This document shows positions 28,362 through 38,000 of a stretch of DNA of 64,000 bases, piece by piece (position 1 is the stretch's first letter; each line of letters begins with the position of its first letter). Under the pieces are notes generated by a model. That model did no database searches and was not told the origin of the DNA. It saw nothing but the letters and a program-made list of their open reading frames with translations. The DNA is taken from assembly GCA_037178625.1 (NCBI GenBank), contig CM074137.1, forward strand, positions 2,170,001 to 2,234,000, written 5' to 3'. The DNA is from Skeletonema tropicum. Taxonomy: Eukaryota; Bacillariophyta; Thalassiosirophyceae; Thalassiosirales; Thalassiosiraceae. The translations under genes were made by a program, and so were the position numbers.

Positions 28362-30272
28362 TCATTGGCACACAATACCTTTATCACCAACAGTCAACTT
28401 TTCAGCATTGACATCTCTGCGAAACGCAGACCCAATGGCATTCTTCCAGTTTGCAGCTCGACCAGAGTTGTAGACGGTATCATTTCTATCCTTCTCTGTG
28501 CTGTTACCAGCAAGAGGCTGATCACAATCATCCTTCTCTTCGGTATTGGTGGACTCCTCCATTGTGACAATAATATCACTCTCCTCCTCGGAAGCAGTAG
28601 GCTCCTCAATTGCATCATTATTTTTCTCTTCACCAGACATGGCAGAGATCTCCTCAACAACAACATCTCTTTGTCTATTCTCTCGTTCGAGAAGGTGTTG
28701 CCTTGCCCTGAGAGCAGCTGTCCCGATTGCAGCTCTCCAGTTTGCAGCCCTATTGCCTTCTTTGACGTTTTGGTTATCCCATAGGAATTCATCTGCAGAC
28801 CCCTCAATCGGAGCGTCATTCGTCTTTTCTTCATCCTGTGTGGAGAAGCTGTTATCAACCTCTCTATCTCGAATGTGTTTAGTGGCCTTGAGAGCTGCAC
28901 TCCCAATCGCAGCCTTCCAATTGGCTGCAATAGTATTATCTGCTGCATCTTGGTCGTCCCATAAAAGTGTATCTACCTGACTTCTGTAATACTGACGAAC
29001 TTCTGTCACTTCCTCACGAAGGCATTCAATCTCCATATCTTTCTTCTTCAATTCCGCCATGAAGTCATTGATGCGTGTCTCCAGAAAAGGGACAATTTCC
29101 GACTGACTCTTGGACTCATTGAGTTCTTGCAAGAGAGTTTCCGAATTCTGAGTCGCCTGCTCCAATTTACGACGTAGTTGCTCAATCTCTTGTTGTTGTG
29201 CAATTCTTGTCGTGTTATGCTCTGTCTGGAGATTTTGAATCATATCCTCCGAGTTTCGTAGCTGCTGTTTCAGTAATCGAACTTCATTCGACTCGTTGGC
29301 AGCCTTGATGTAGTCTTCGTAGTCATCCTGCTCAATCGAGTCATCATCATCAAACACACACTCGCAGTCGTCGTCATCATTGAAGGAAACACATGCCGGC
29401 TCTTCAATAATTTCTTCTTTCATTCCTTCTACAGATGTCGATTCTTCCTCTTCACACTTATCTACACGATGACGATCAGCGACACTCACCAACATGCGAA
29501 GCATGGCATCACTCTTCAATCCAAACTGCAGGCTATCACCTTTGATTCTCATCATTGGCGTCTTTGACTTTTTGCTACCCTTTACCTTCTTCACAGAACT
29601 ATTCTTCTTTGCATTAGACTTTTCTTCTTTTGTGGTCGAAAAGATGGGAATGTTGATAGTTGCATCGCCTTTTTCTTCACCGCTAATGAAAAGATTGGCT
29701 TTTCCCAACTTGATCAGCTTGCCGTGACGAGAAATGGAAATGTTGATTGGACACATTTGAGGTACAAATCTATTCTTGGTGGAGGATGATGATGTATTGT
29801 CGTCAGAAGTCGTCTCGCGATGAAATTCTCTTGTGTGCTGCACAGTCGAAAGGACTTGTTTCTCTTCTACATTACTTGTGGTGGGCCACTTTACAACAGG
29901 GTTGTTAGAGTTGCTGGAGGATTCTGACATTTCAATCGGCAAGCTCGGCAAATGTGTAAAGAAATCAACTTTCTGATTGGACAGATCTTGCGAAAATGAT
30001 GCAACAATATTTGCAGTGATATCCACAGATTTTTGTGTCTTCTTCTGCTTGGTCGTCAGCTTTGATTTGGATTGATACCTCTTGGCAAGTACTCCATCAA
30101 GACTGATAACAGTTACTTTTACTTCCATTGATTTTTTGCCATCGTCTACTGGTTGACTGCATTTGCTGGACCGATCGGAGCAGGTAGAAACATCCTCCGT
30201 CGTAGATGACGCTACATCGTACTCCTTTCTTTCGTCATAGCTGTCCAATGAAGAAGCTGTTTTGACCTCCAT
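28362..30272 (-). CDS. N-terminal C2-like, coiled-coil protein (paralogue of the TBC gene's N-terminus)
   Basis: 635 residues from the ATG at 30272 (the frame is open to 30371 but upstream residues look non-coding). The N-terminal 250 residues match the start of the protein at 31991-34735: MEVKVTVISLDGVLAKRY, THLPSLP, then INISISRHGKLIKLGKANLF and MMRIKGDSLQFGLKSDAMLR. This resembles an N-terminal C2-type domain found on scaffold proteins. An acidic patch (EDDDDCEC-type) is followed by a coiled coil from about 345 to 445. Three related repeats then carry WD(D/N)QDAADNT..ANWKAAIGSAALKA, WDNQNVKEGN.AANWRAAIGTAALRA and SGRAANWKNAIGSAFRR. There is no TBC domain. Divergent from the cyclin gene. 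Function unknown; membrane or cytoskeletal scaffolding is possible. Confidence 0.7.
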   Translation of the reverse strand: MEVKTASSLDSYDERKEYDVASSTTEDVSTCSDRSSKCSQPVDDGKKSMEVKVTVISLDGVLAKRYQSKSKLTTKQKKTQKSVDITANIVASFSQDLSNQKVDFFTHLPSLPIEMSESSSNSNNPVVKWPTTSNVEEKQVLSTVQHTREFHRETTSDDNTSSSSTKNRFVPQMCPINISISRHGKLIKLGKANLFISGEEKGDATINIPIFSTTKEEKSNAKKNSSVKKVKGSKKSKTPMMRIKGDSLQFGLKSDAMLRMLVSVADRHRVDKCEEEESTSVEGMKEEIIEEPACVSFNDDDDCECVFDDDDSIEQDDYEDYIKAANESNEVRLLKQQLRNSEDMIQNLQTEHNTTRIAQQQEIEQLRRKLEQATQNSETLLQELNESKSQSEIVPFLETRINDFMAELKKKDMEIECLREEVTEVRQYYRSQVDTLLWDDQDAADNTIAANWKAAIGSAALKATKHIRDREVDNSFSTQDEEKTNDAPIEGSADEFLWDNQNVKEGNRAANWRAAIGTAALRARQHLLERENRQRDVVVEEISAMSGEEKNNDAIEEPTASEEESDIIVTMEESTNTEEKDDCDQPLAGNSTEKDRNDTVYNSGRAANWKNAIGSAFRRDVNAEKLTVGDKGIVCQ

Positions 30273-30704
30273 TGTCTTGTTGATATGTATCTGAATGAGA
30301 GAGAAGTTGAGGTGCTCTCTAGTACCATACAATTTGATGTATAATGCTCTGGCTCTGCCCACGTGAGCCATTTCGGTCCAGCAACGCCAAGCCAGGAAAC
30401 ATTAGCAGGCCTCTCTAATGACTGCATAATAGTGTCCAAGAGAAACTGACGATAGGGCGGGGCTCCTTTTCTTCTGGTCGACAATTTTGACAATCCGTTG
30501 TCAAATTTAGTCGACCACAACTTACCGACTTGGCTAGTTTAGCCCAATCGCTTTGGTCTTGTATCGAGCGCGATATCGGACATCATTGTTTCCTGCATAA
30601 AATGCCGATGTATTGCTTCCAACTTCTCCCGCCCCTATATACTTTTCAGCGCTCCAACCACGTAAATAGCTCCTGCCTCGGCATTTATTATCACCAAAGT
30701 CAAT
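30273..30704. promoter_or_regulatory. Bidirectional intergenic region between C2-like gene and cyclin
   Basis: The 432 bp between divergent starts at 30272 and 30705 must hold both promoters. A short inverted repeat (GTCGACAATTTTGACA / TGTCAAATTTAGTCGAC, about 30477-30513) is visible. No other gene seen. Confidence 0.5.
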
Positions 30705-31766
30705 ATGCCCATGCTAACAGCAGCCGCCAGCAAGGACATCACCCTTCCTCCTGTAGTCGTCCAACGCTCCTCAATTAGCGGTAGTGAGGGTGGTGGCGAC
30801 TTTGGTGGTGAGAGCGAGGAGAAACACCCTAGCTTGCTCGTCGAAAAGGAGGTGCACCCGAGGGCACCCCAAGCCAATGATCCCATGTCGGCATTGGGAA
30901 ACGACTTGTCATCACTTTCGGTATCAAATAACTTCATGAAATCAGCCATCAAAGATGTCATCCTCTCGGAGGTGATCGCTCAATGGGATGCACTCTCTCA
31001 CCGTGAAAAAGACGCAGGTTACCAACTAAGCGCAGCAAGCGACGGTTGGGATTTTGTGGAATACCATCGGGACAACATCTCCAGCTATTACTACACCATC
31101 ATTGACGGGAAGAATTTAGACCGGCGCATTGTATCTATAGCACTGTCATTTCTCAAGATGTTCCTTACTCGGCGTCGTACTAAGACGTTCCACAAGCTTG
31201 CCATGCTCACGGCGCTTTATATGGCTATCAAAATTCACTCTAGTAACGTTTATGAGAATGGAAGGCCCGTTGTATTCATCGCAGAGGTGGTCGATTGGAG
31301 TGGTCATGTATTCACAACCCGAGATGTTTCTAGAATGGAATCATGCATGTTGAAAACACTCGACTACTACATGAATCCACCCGTAGGACAACAATTCCTT
31401 GATATTATCACACCATTGATTGATGACCACCTCATGAATCCACTTGAAAAGCAACACATTTTCACAATCTCCAACTGGTTGTGTGAAATAAGCGTTATGG
31501 AATCATACTTTACCAGTATACACCCATCGTCTGTGGCCTACGCTGCTCTCCTTGTAGCCATGGAAACTTCTCCTGCTGGAGCTGGTATGAAATGTTGGTT
31601 GGAAGAAACACTTCTTTGTCTCAAGAACAAGAACGATGAACTCATCACGTCACATTGTTATGATAGGATGGTGGAGCTGTATTATCAATTGGAGGATTCG
31701 CCGTACAATGACAATTATCATCGATGCCATTCTCCAACTGAGGTGGCTGTATCTTTGGGGATCTGA
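30705..31766 (+). CDS. Cyclin-fold protein, diatom-type cyclin
   Basis: Intronless, 353 residues. After a low-complexity N-terminus (to about 90), the cyclin box covers about 115-230: DRRIVSIALSFLKMFL, KTFHKLAMLTALYMAIKIH, and DVSRMESCMLKTLDYYMNPP, the standard 'cyclin helix 1-5' pattern, followed by a C-terminal cyclin-like half with HPSSVAYAALLVAME. Such cyclins bind and activate cyclin-dependent kinases. The overall look (short, LxxR in helix 1, L(D/N)xxMNPPT-type end of the box) fits the expanded diatom-specific cyclin group, many of which respond to nutrients or light; that is family knowledge, not visible here. Confidence 0.75.
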   Translation: MPMLTAAASKDITLPPVVVQRSSISGSEGGGDFGGESEEKHPSLLVEKEVHPRAPQANDPMSALGNDLSSLSVSNNFMKSAIKDVILSEVIAQWDALSHREKDAGYQLSAASDGWDFVEYHRDNISSYYYTIIDGKNLDRRIVSIALSFLKMFLTRRRTKTFHKLAMLTALYMAIKIHSSNVYENGRPVVFIAEVVDWSGHVFTTRDVSRMESCMLKTLDYYMNPPVGQQFLDIITPLIDDHLMNPLEKQHIFTISNWLCEISVMESYFTSIHPSSVAYAALLVAMETSPAGAGMKCWLEETLLCLKNKNDELITSHCYDRMVELYYQLEDSPYNDNYHRCHSPTEVAVSLGI

Positions 31767-31990
31767 AACTTGGGGTGTTTTTGACGAATTCAGCGTTATT
31801 GGGGATTAGGTTTTGTACGCTGATAAGTCGCTTCTGTAATATATGTAAAGATTAGAGTCCACTATACTACAATGAAGCTGACACTATCTCTCCATATGCG
31901 AATGCAATGAGCATATTTCATTATGATCCCTAATTTATTACAGCTATGTACAAGGTTACTCTGCTTCAAATGCTTCTGCTTCATTACTAA

Positions 31991-34735
31991 CTAGCGCGTG
32001 CTTGTCGAACAAGTTGACAAGGTTGCACTATCCAAATGACTGACCTTTTTAGGTGAAGTTGGCACTTGAGAGCAAGCTCTAGCTGCTGTGCGTTGCCAGG
32101 CACTTGCGTGCTTTTGGATGTGCTTCTTCTTCAGCCCTATCTTGAGGGCTTCCTGCATGATGGTTTGACCATCTAATTTTCTAGGGAAACTGCTGAGATA
32201 GTGAAGGATGTGTTCGAAGGAGAGATGAAGTAATGTACCTTCAGCATGCTTGATAAGACCTAGCATTACACGGTAAATGATTTTCCAACCCTCCACGAGG
32301 AATGAGTCCCACACGCGTGATACCATGTCCAGAGGAAACGAGTTTGTGTAGAGCGTCATGAGCCATTGGGTGACAAACATTGATGGGCGGACTTCTTCTC
32401 TGTGCAAGTGTTTTGACAACTTTGGAAAGAACTGTTTCATCAACTTTTCTGCGATATACAGCATCTCGTGGGTACCCGACATGTCTTCTGAAAAGAGCTC
32501 ACGCAAATTGAACGGCTGCTCATTCATCACTACTACAAGCAGCCAGAAGGCTTCCTCTTCGGAGAGAAATGATAAGAACATTGCCACAATGTAGTTCATT
32601 CCTTGGCAATAACCCACCTCACGATCAAGCTGGCTGTACGCACGAAGAAGCCGACGAAGTTCTCTACGAGAAAAGGTTCTTTCTGATGAGAAATGCTTCA
32701 GCGATGTTCGTTCAGTGTCCTTGTCAATCTGGTTTAGCACTGTACGATTGGAACGCCTTCCGTCTGGAGTCAATCTCGATGTGTGGCTAATACTGTTTGC
32801 CTGTCTCAGCATTTCTTGATACACCCCTGCTCGTTCTTTCACGAGACAGTCAACTCCATTAAGCACAACCCATACGCGTCGGCGCATCGAGTTAGGCAGA
32901 CCTTTGCGGATCTGATGCTTGAGTAACTTGTCTTGAATAGATGTATAAGTACTCGTTCCTGTAAGAGAAGATACCTTGTCGAGAATAGTCTTCCATTTCA
33001 ACTCGTCTGCCTCAATAGATTTGTCAGTGATAAGCTCAATGCCATCCGTCTCCCTCACTTCATCCTTGACAACAGAGTCACGCTTGTCAATCATCTCAGT
33101 TTCCTCGAAGGCATGTTCTTCGTCTTCTTCGTGAACGGTCTCTAAAGAGCAAGCAGACGCACGACAAGGAATCACCACGTCTTCTCCAGATAACCAATGG
33201 CCCGGAGAATCATCAGACGCGTCACCACATTTAGTTACAGAGCCATCATCCACAAAGTCTTCAGGAGGCGAATCTACAATTTTGCTCAGCTCGTGTATAA
33301 GCTCACACGCCTCGAGCTGAGGAGGAGGACGCGGCGGTGGTGGAAAATTCGGGCCGCAGATATCAAGCTGTGGAGCAACAAAACGTGTCAGCGGTGGTGG
33401 ATAAGGAGGTAGTGATGGTGCTGCTTGAGTTGGGATAGTGTTCATAGCAGCTTGCAAGATCGCAGTAGACTGCAAGCCAGAGGCTTGCAACTTCTTCTCA
33501 CCTCCTTTAGACATTTGTAGAGCCGAAGTCAACGCATCTGTTAAGCTTTCAATGACATATTTCGACTCTGAAAGTTGTCTTCTTAAAGCCCGAACCTCAG
33601 AAACATGAACGTTCTCGACAAAAATCGTGTTTCCAACTTCATATTCATCATCTTCCAGTGGCAGAAGTGGTGAATATTGCGAGCAGCGCAAGGCAGCAGA
33701 ATTCTCAGGAGAATCAAGTGTTGAGACTGACGCCAAGTTGTCTCTGATAATAATGGCAGCTTCTTCGTCTTCTTCTCCAAAGCCGTCATCATCCAAAGGA
33801 CTATTGAAAAGTGACGAGAGAGAGATACTACCAGCTCCACTTGTATCATCATCTTCATCCTCTTCGTATTCAGCATAATTTTCATCAGCGACCACGTAGT
33901 GACCAACATAATCGAAGTCGTCTTCGTCATAAACACCAGAAGGATCACTTGCACAGTCCTTATATTCAGGCATTGGATCTCTATTGTCCTGCGTCTGCAA
34001 CGCTTGAGAGTCAACATTCGTAACACTGACCAGAACACGAAGCATGGCATCTTCCTTCAGACCAAACTTGATGCAATCGTCTTTGATACGCATCATTGGT
34101 ATTCCTTTCTTGCCCTTGAGACCGGCAGTCATCTTGGATTTGTGACCAGTGCTTGTTACAGGGATGTTGATACTAGATGCACCCGTTTCTTCCCCGTTGA
34201 CAATCACACTTGCTTGCCCCAGCTTGATGAGCTTGCCATGACGTGATAGGGAGATGTTTATCGGGAACGTATGAAGCTTCAGTCTATGCGTGGAAGATGC
34301 ATTATTCTCCACCAACGTCTCACGTTGAAAGCTTCTCACTATACGCACAGTTGAAAGCAATTGGTGCTTGTCTAAACAAACATTCTCTTGTGCATCGGTG
34401 CTAGGCCACTGAATGACTCCTTGGTGTGATGACTGATTCTGTGCAAGAAAAGATTTATCCAGACCCAATGGAAGGCTTGGAACATGTGTAAAGAACGTTT
34501 TTCCTGTCGATAGATCTTGAGAAATCGATGTGACGATGCTTGTGGTGGCTTCAGATACAAGTTGATGATGATTCTTCGTGAGCATCGTCTGTAGCTTTGT
34601 CTTTGGATGGTATTTCTTCGTCACTAAACCATCAAGACTGATCACAGTGATTATAACTTCCATTTTACCATCATCTCCATCTTGGCAGTGACTGGACGAT
34701 GAGGTCTCGTTGATGGGTAAGGACGTCATGATCAT
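31991..34735 (-). CDS. N-terminal C2-like plus TBC (Rab-GAP) protein
   Basis: Intronless, 914 residues (a second ATG is two codons downstream at 34729). The N-terminal C2-like region (about 23-250) matches the 28362-30272 gene (KMEVIITVISLDGLVTKKY, THVPSLPLG, INISLSRHGKLIKLG, MMRIKDDCIKFGLKEDAML). An acidic region, a Pro-rich segment (about 450-475) and another acidic stretch follow. The TBC domain is at about 615-860: KGLPNSMRRRVWVVL, the arginine finger in QIDKDTERT, the glutamine finger in YCQGMN, and SRVWDSFLVEGWK. Most of the TBC is strongly similar to that of the 19583 gene, but without the long insert and without the dioxygenase. Expected to act on Rab GTPases in membrane traffic. Confidence 0.82.
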   Translation of the reverse strand: MIMTSLPINETSSSSHCQDGDDGKMEVIITVISLDGLVTKKYHPKTKLQTMLTKNHHQLVSEATTSIVTSISQDLSTGKTFFTHVPSLPLGLDKSFLAQNQSSHQGVIQWPSTDAQENVCLDKHQLLSTVRIVRSFQRETLVENNASSTHRLKLHTFPINISLSRHGKLIKLGQASVIVNGEETGASSINIPVTSTGHKSKMTAGLKGKKGIPMMRIKDDCIKFGLKEDAMLRVLVSVTNVDSQALQTQDNRDPMPEYKDCASDPSGVYDEDDFDYVGHYVVADENYAEYEEDEDDDTSGAGSISLSSLFNSPLDDDGFGEEDEEAAIIIRDNLASVSTLDSPENSAALRCSQYSPLLPLEDDEYEVGNTIFVENVHVSEVRALRRQLSESKYVIESLTDALTSALQMSKGGEKKLQASGLQSTAILQAAMNTIPTQAAPSLPPYPPPLTRFVAPQLDICGPNFPPPPRPPPQLEACELIHELSKIVDSPPEDFVDDGSVTKCGDASDDSPGHWLSGEDVVIPCRASACSLETVHEEDEEHAFEETEMIDKRDSVVKDEVRETDGIELITDKSIEADELKWKTILDKVSSLTGTSTYTSIQDKLLKHQIRKGLPNSMRRRVWVVLNGVDCLVKERAGVYQEMLRQANSISHTSRLTPDGRRSNRTVLNQIDKDTERTSLKHFSSERTFSRRELRRLLRAYSQLDREVGYCQGMNYIVAMFLSFLSEEEAFWLLVVVMNEQPFNLRELFSEDMSGTHEMLYIAEKLMKQFFPKLSKHLHREEVRPSMFVTQWLMTLYTNSFPLDMVSRVWDSFLVEGWKIIYRVMLGLIKHAEGTLLHLSFEHILHYLSSFPRKLDGQTIMQEALKIGLKKKHIQKHASAWQRTAARACSQVPTSPKKVSHLDSATLSTCSTSTR

Positions 34736-35639
34736 GAGTGTGTTCTGATTGTTCTGATTCTAATTAACTGTTGATAATAATACAACTCTAAATCGATTGG
34801 TAAGTGGTTGATGCTTGAATGCTGAGGGAATTTCGAGGTATGTAAGGAGTGAACGTGTTGTAACACTCAATACAACCAACCTTCGCGCCGTTCTACATGA
34901 TTGAGATTCCATAAATCGAGATGATATCTTCATTTGGGCGGCTTGAAATAGCGAACCAATGCAAAAGCAAAGCGAACCGTGAAATACTTAATAGCGAACC
35001 GATGCAAAAAGTGCGACCTTGTGCGGCAGCCGTTCGCCGATCTTGGCCGATGCAAGGCCGATGCAGACTTCAATCTTATTGGTCGTACTACATTTCTCCT
35101 TTAACGACACATCGTATCTAATAATTGTGCAGAACTAATGACGTGTGCACGTCAAGACCATCGTAAACACCCAATCTAGAACCATCTTTCGTTTCCCGTG
35201 TTTGTCGCTAAGTATTGAATTGAACTGGAGAATTCAGCCCACGCCTCTGCAGATGGAGCTTGAGTGGAGCTGGATCATCTTTCTCCTTTGCAAGTGAGCG
35301 TGAGCGGCCTCCTACCGCGTCGGAGAATTGGCCCACGCCAAAGAGGTTCTGGTTGCAGCGATTTGGGTGGGGGGTGTGGGTATGGTGGTTGAAATGATGG
35401 ATGGCTCACTTTTTAGTATGAATTCCGACATGGTGTAGAGAGCACTTTTTTGGGATCTTGAAGGAGTCTTTTCCTGTCCGTGCTTTTCAATTCAGCTAAG
35501 CTGATTGGTTCTTTTTTTACCCAACTTTTCAGGCAATTGACCACAGCTTAACCTTTTACTTGACTCTTCTCAGATCAGTGACTCAGTTCACAATCTGTGC
35601 AGTACCTCTATTCTATCTATCACGGTTGAATGGTAATGG
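34736..35639. other. Intergenic region, nothing recognised
   Basis: Contains two copies of GCGAACC(A/G)ATGCAAAA near 34952-35000. No gene supported. Confidence 0.5.
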
Positions 35640-35657
35640 TAATGCCTTCGATCCAAT

Positions 35658-35742
35658 AGCTGAAGATTTGGATGGCATGAAAGATATCATAACAGAACAA
35701 GAATACTCTCGGAAAAGAGCAGAGATATTATCTGACATTTGA
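35658..35742 (+). pseudogene. Relic of the SHOCT membrane-protein gene (last about 26 codons)
   Basis: EDLDGMKDIITEQEYSRKRA and the following EILSDI, with the stop codon, match the C-terminus of the genes at 888-1709 and 44260-45081. The flanking 3' sequence (GAAATGAAATGTTTAGAATAAAGTC) is also shared. Nothing upstream matches the rest of the gene, so only the 3' end was copied or has survived. Confidence 0.8.
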
Positions 35743-35850
35743 GTCTGATGGTTCTAGTAAAGTTAGAAAAGAGGCTAGAAATGAAATGTTTAGAATAAAG
35801 TCAATTAGAGAGAGAATACATCGAACATACCAATTAGCTCCAAGCTAAAG

Positions 35851-36209
35851 CTATTCGTCGTTTCTACCAGAACTTTGAGTTTTTCTATTGAAGAGTAGAA
35901 TGAATTGACGATATGATGCGAGTACCTTCCTCGCCTTTGTCTCATCCCAGCTGTACGTCCTCATACATCGCTTTACCAATGCACTAGCACTAGCGCCTTG
36001 TAGTGATGTCTCTTCGACAGGAGAGAGATCCACCATCCACCAAAAGTTTTTGCACTGAAGTCATTCTCTCGCGGTTGAATCAAGATGGTAGGATGGTCGT
36101 TGACCACCTCTTCATCATCAGATACATCGCGGTGGGTTCTCTTCACAGACGCAGCTTTAGCATTGTTTGCTGGTGGAGACTTCCTCTTAGACGCGCGCGT
36201 ATTGACCAT
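35851..36209 (-). pseudogene. Broken WHxH-family copy: frameshift and 3' deletion
   Basis: From the ATG at 36209 the sequence encodes MVNTRASKRKSPPANNAK, the acidic VSDDEEV patch and ILIQPRENDFSAKT, then shifts frame within the tract before WWMVDL (extra bases around 36045-36055). It resumes as [14 protein letters not shown]...[10 protein letters not shown] up to YRQFIL and then jumps directly to sequence matching the 3' flank seen after other copies. The WHxH core and the whole ubiquitin-fold domain are therefore deleted. Tail-to-tail with the SHOCT relic at 35658-35742, reproducing the pair arrangement seen elsewhere. Confidence 0.8.
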
Positions 36210-36246
36210 GGTTGTTATCTCACAACTTCTTCCCTAGCTGCTGCAT

Positions 36247-36261
36247 GCACTGCCAAATAAC
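36247..36261 (-). promoter_or_regulatory. Shared upstream motif GTTATTTGGCAGTGC, copy 3
   Basis: Reverse-strand copy of the 15-mer, 37 bp upstream of the ATG of the broken gene at 36209. Its survival there shows that the duplicated unit carried its promoter region. Confidence 0.5.
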
Positions 36262-36923
36262 TATCATCGTAGTGCAATCTCATGCAATGCTTCTAATGCT
36301 TTATGCCTGATGCCTGCTTCATGCTACGCATAAAAGTCTTTATCTACTTATTGCTTTGTGGGCTTTGTGCTACGTAGCTTCAGCTTCGTGTTTCTGCTAT
36401 TTGCTTCTTTACCATATTAGCTTATCCCTCATAAATACTGAGTATCACTGTATGAATATGTTCAAATAGCTCTAATCAAATTATTGAATTAATGAACAAT
36501 AAGCAAGCTTCCTACTCATTGTTTGCGTGTATGTGGCCCCAGCTTGTGACAGTGCCAACCAGCACGTCACTTCCTCCGGCACTGCAAACCGGTGAGTCGT
36601 CAAGTACAAATAAAATTGGCTCCGCCTGCCTGGAGATAGTGTTGGGTTTCTGTCCGTGGTTGGGTTGGGCAAGATGCAAGGATGAAAACTCACCAGAGAT
36701 CAGAGGTACACAGCAGAGGCAGAGTGGAATTGTTCGAGAGTTGAAAGTACATTTTTTGAAAAGTATGGAAAAAGTCTGGCTGTACGAAGAGGAGAGAAAA
36801 TGCTCTACATTGCCTCAGTCTATTGTTGTTTTCATTGGAACAGGTTTTCAGATTCTAAGATAGGATGCATTACTGTAATCGAATGTATGGTCGAATGAGA
36901 ATGTACGATACCAGGTAATTTGT

Positions 36924-37802
36924 TCAACATCCAATCTGCTGCAATACGCAATCGATTTGATCTCCATCCTCCAAATTCAAATCATCAGGTGTAGCGTCGT
37001 AATCTATTCTTTCGCCTTCAAAACTAAATCTTAACGATACATCGTCGACCCCCTTTATGCCTGCGAATGCTCTGAATACAAACATCATTTTTGTTGTTCT
37101 GCGAAGTTTGAACATGGTTTCTTCTCCCATATGATCTCTTACTCTGATGCTAACACGAGCGTCACAAATGGCATCCCCCCGTTCATTGCAATTGTCAACA
37201 GATTTCATTGATATATCCTTCACATTTCCATCCGATGATTCTGAGGAGAAATTCCATAAATCTTGATCATATCTTCCAAAATGTTCGAGCAAACGTGCGC
37301 GTGTAGTCTTGTCCCTCTTCTGCTTTGCAGCACGATCCAAAGCACCGTCCGGATTATGACCTACAATGTGCCCACAAAGCAGCATCATGTCGTGACAGTA
37401 ATTCACCACATCTAAAATATGGCAGTGCCACATCTGATCGATCAAGTGACATGGAGACAAGATTGTGGCATCCCAGTCCTTCAATTCCTTCTTGAGGATG
37501 ATAAATTGACGGTAGGCAGCGAGTACCTTCCTCGCCTTTGTCTCGTCCCAGTTGTAGGTCCTCATGCATCGCTTTACCAATGCACTAGCGCCTTGCAGAG
37601 ATGTCTCTTCGACAGGAGCGAGATCCACCATCCACCAAGTTTTAGCACTGAAGTCATTCTCTCGCGGTTGAATCAAGATGAGAGGATGATCGTTGTACAC
37701 CTCTTCATCATCAGATACATCGCGGTGGGTTCTCTTCGCCGACGCCACCTTAGCATTGTTTGCCGGTGGAGACTTCCTCTTAGACGCGCGTGTGTTTACC
37801 AT
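36924..37802 (-). CDS. WHxH (GRDP-like) domain protein with C-terminal SUMO-like domain
   Basis: Intronless, 292 residues, the inverted-duplication partner of 2038-2925. N-terminus MVNTRASKRKSPPANN, acidic DVSDDEEV, WHxH domain with [10 protein letters not shown] (Ile for Val) and GHNPDGALD, and a linker with many Ser/Asn/Asp. The SUMO-like domain (about 214-292) contains VSIRVRDHMGEETMFKLRRT, LRFSFEGERI and TPDDLNLEDGDQID, and ends QQIGC. Coding identity to the 2038 copy is high at the SUMO-like end (ERIDYDATP shared), while the WHxH-to-linker part ([16 protein letters not shown]) is closer to other members, hinting at gene conversion. The 6.1-kb decayed element is inserted 22 bp upstream of the ATG, so its promoter has probably been displaced. 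Confidence 0.85.
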   Translation of the reverse strand: MVNTRASKRKSPPANNAKVASAKRTHRDVSDDEEVYNDHPLILIQPRENDFSAKTWWMVDLAPVEETSLQGASALVKRCMRTYNWDETKARKVLAAYRQFIILKKELKDWDATILSPCHLIDQMWHCHILDVVNYCHDMMLLCGHIVGHNPDGALDRAAKQKRDKTTRARLLEHFGRYDQDLWNFSSESSDGNVKDISMKSVDNCNERGDAICDARVSIRVRDHMGEETMFKLRRTTKMMFVFRAFAGIKGVDDVSLRFSFEGERIDYDATPDDLNLEDGDQIDCVLQQIGC

Positions 37803-37823
37803 GGTTGTTATCTCAATATCTCA

Positions 37824-38000
37824 CGTTAAAAGTAGCACGGCACGCTATGATTACGTAATAAACAGACTAATCAGTACTACTGCGATAACATCAACTAATA
37901 ATATAATTACATGGTACGGATACAAAAACAAGGATAAAGATTGGTGAGAAGTGAGTGATCGTATGAGCGTATGAGACGTTCCGTGCTACGCGAAACGCTC
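37824..38000. repeat. 177-bp terminal direct repeat, left copy (LTR-like)
   Basis: Starts CGTTAAAAGTAGCACGG and ends CGCGAAACGCTC. Matches 43770-43946 with only a couple of differences (near ATGGTACGGATAC versus ATGGTACAGATAT). Confidence 0.85.

Noticed and set aside
36492..36863. 123-codon frame on the + strand
   Set aside because: It lies in the duplicated 3' flank of the family genes; the corresponding frame is not kept in the other arm.
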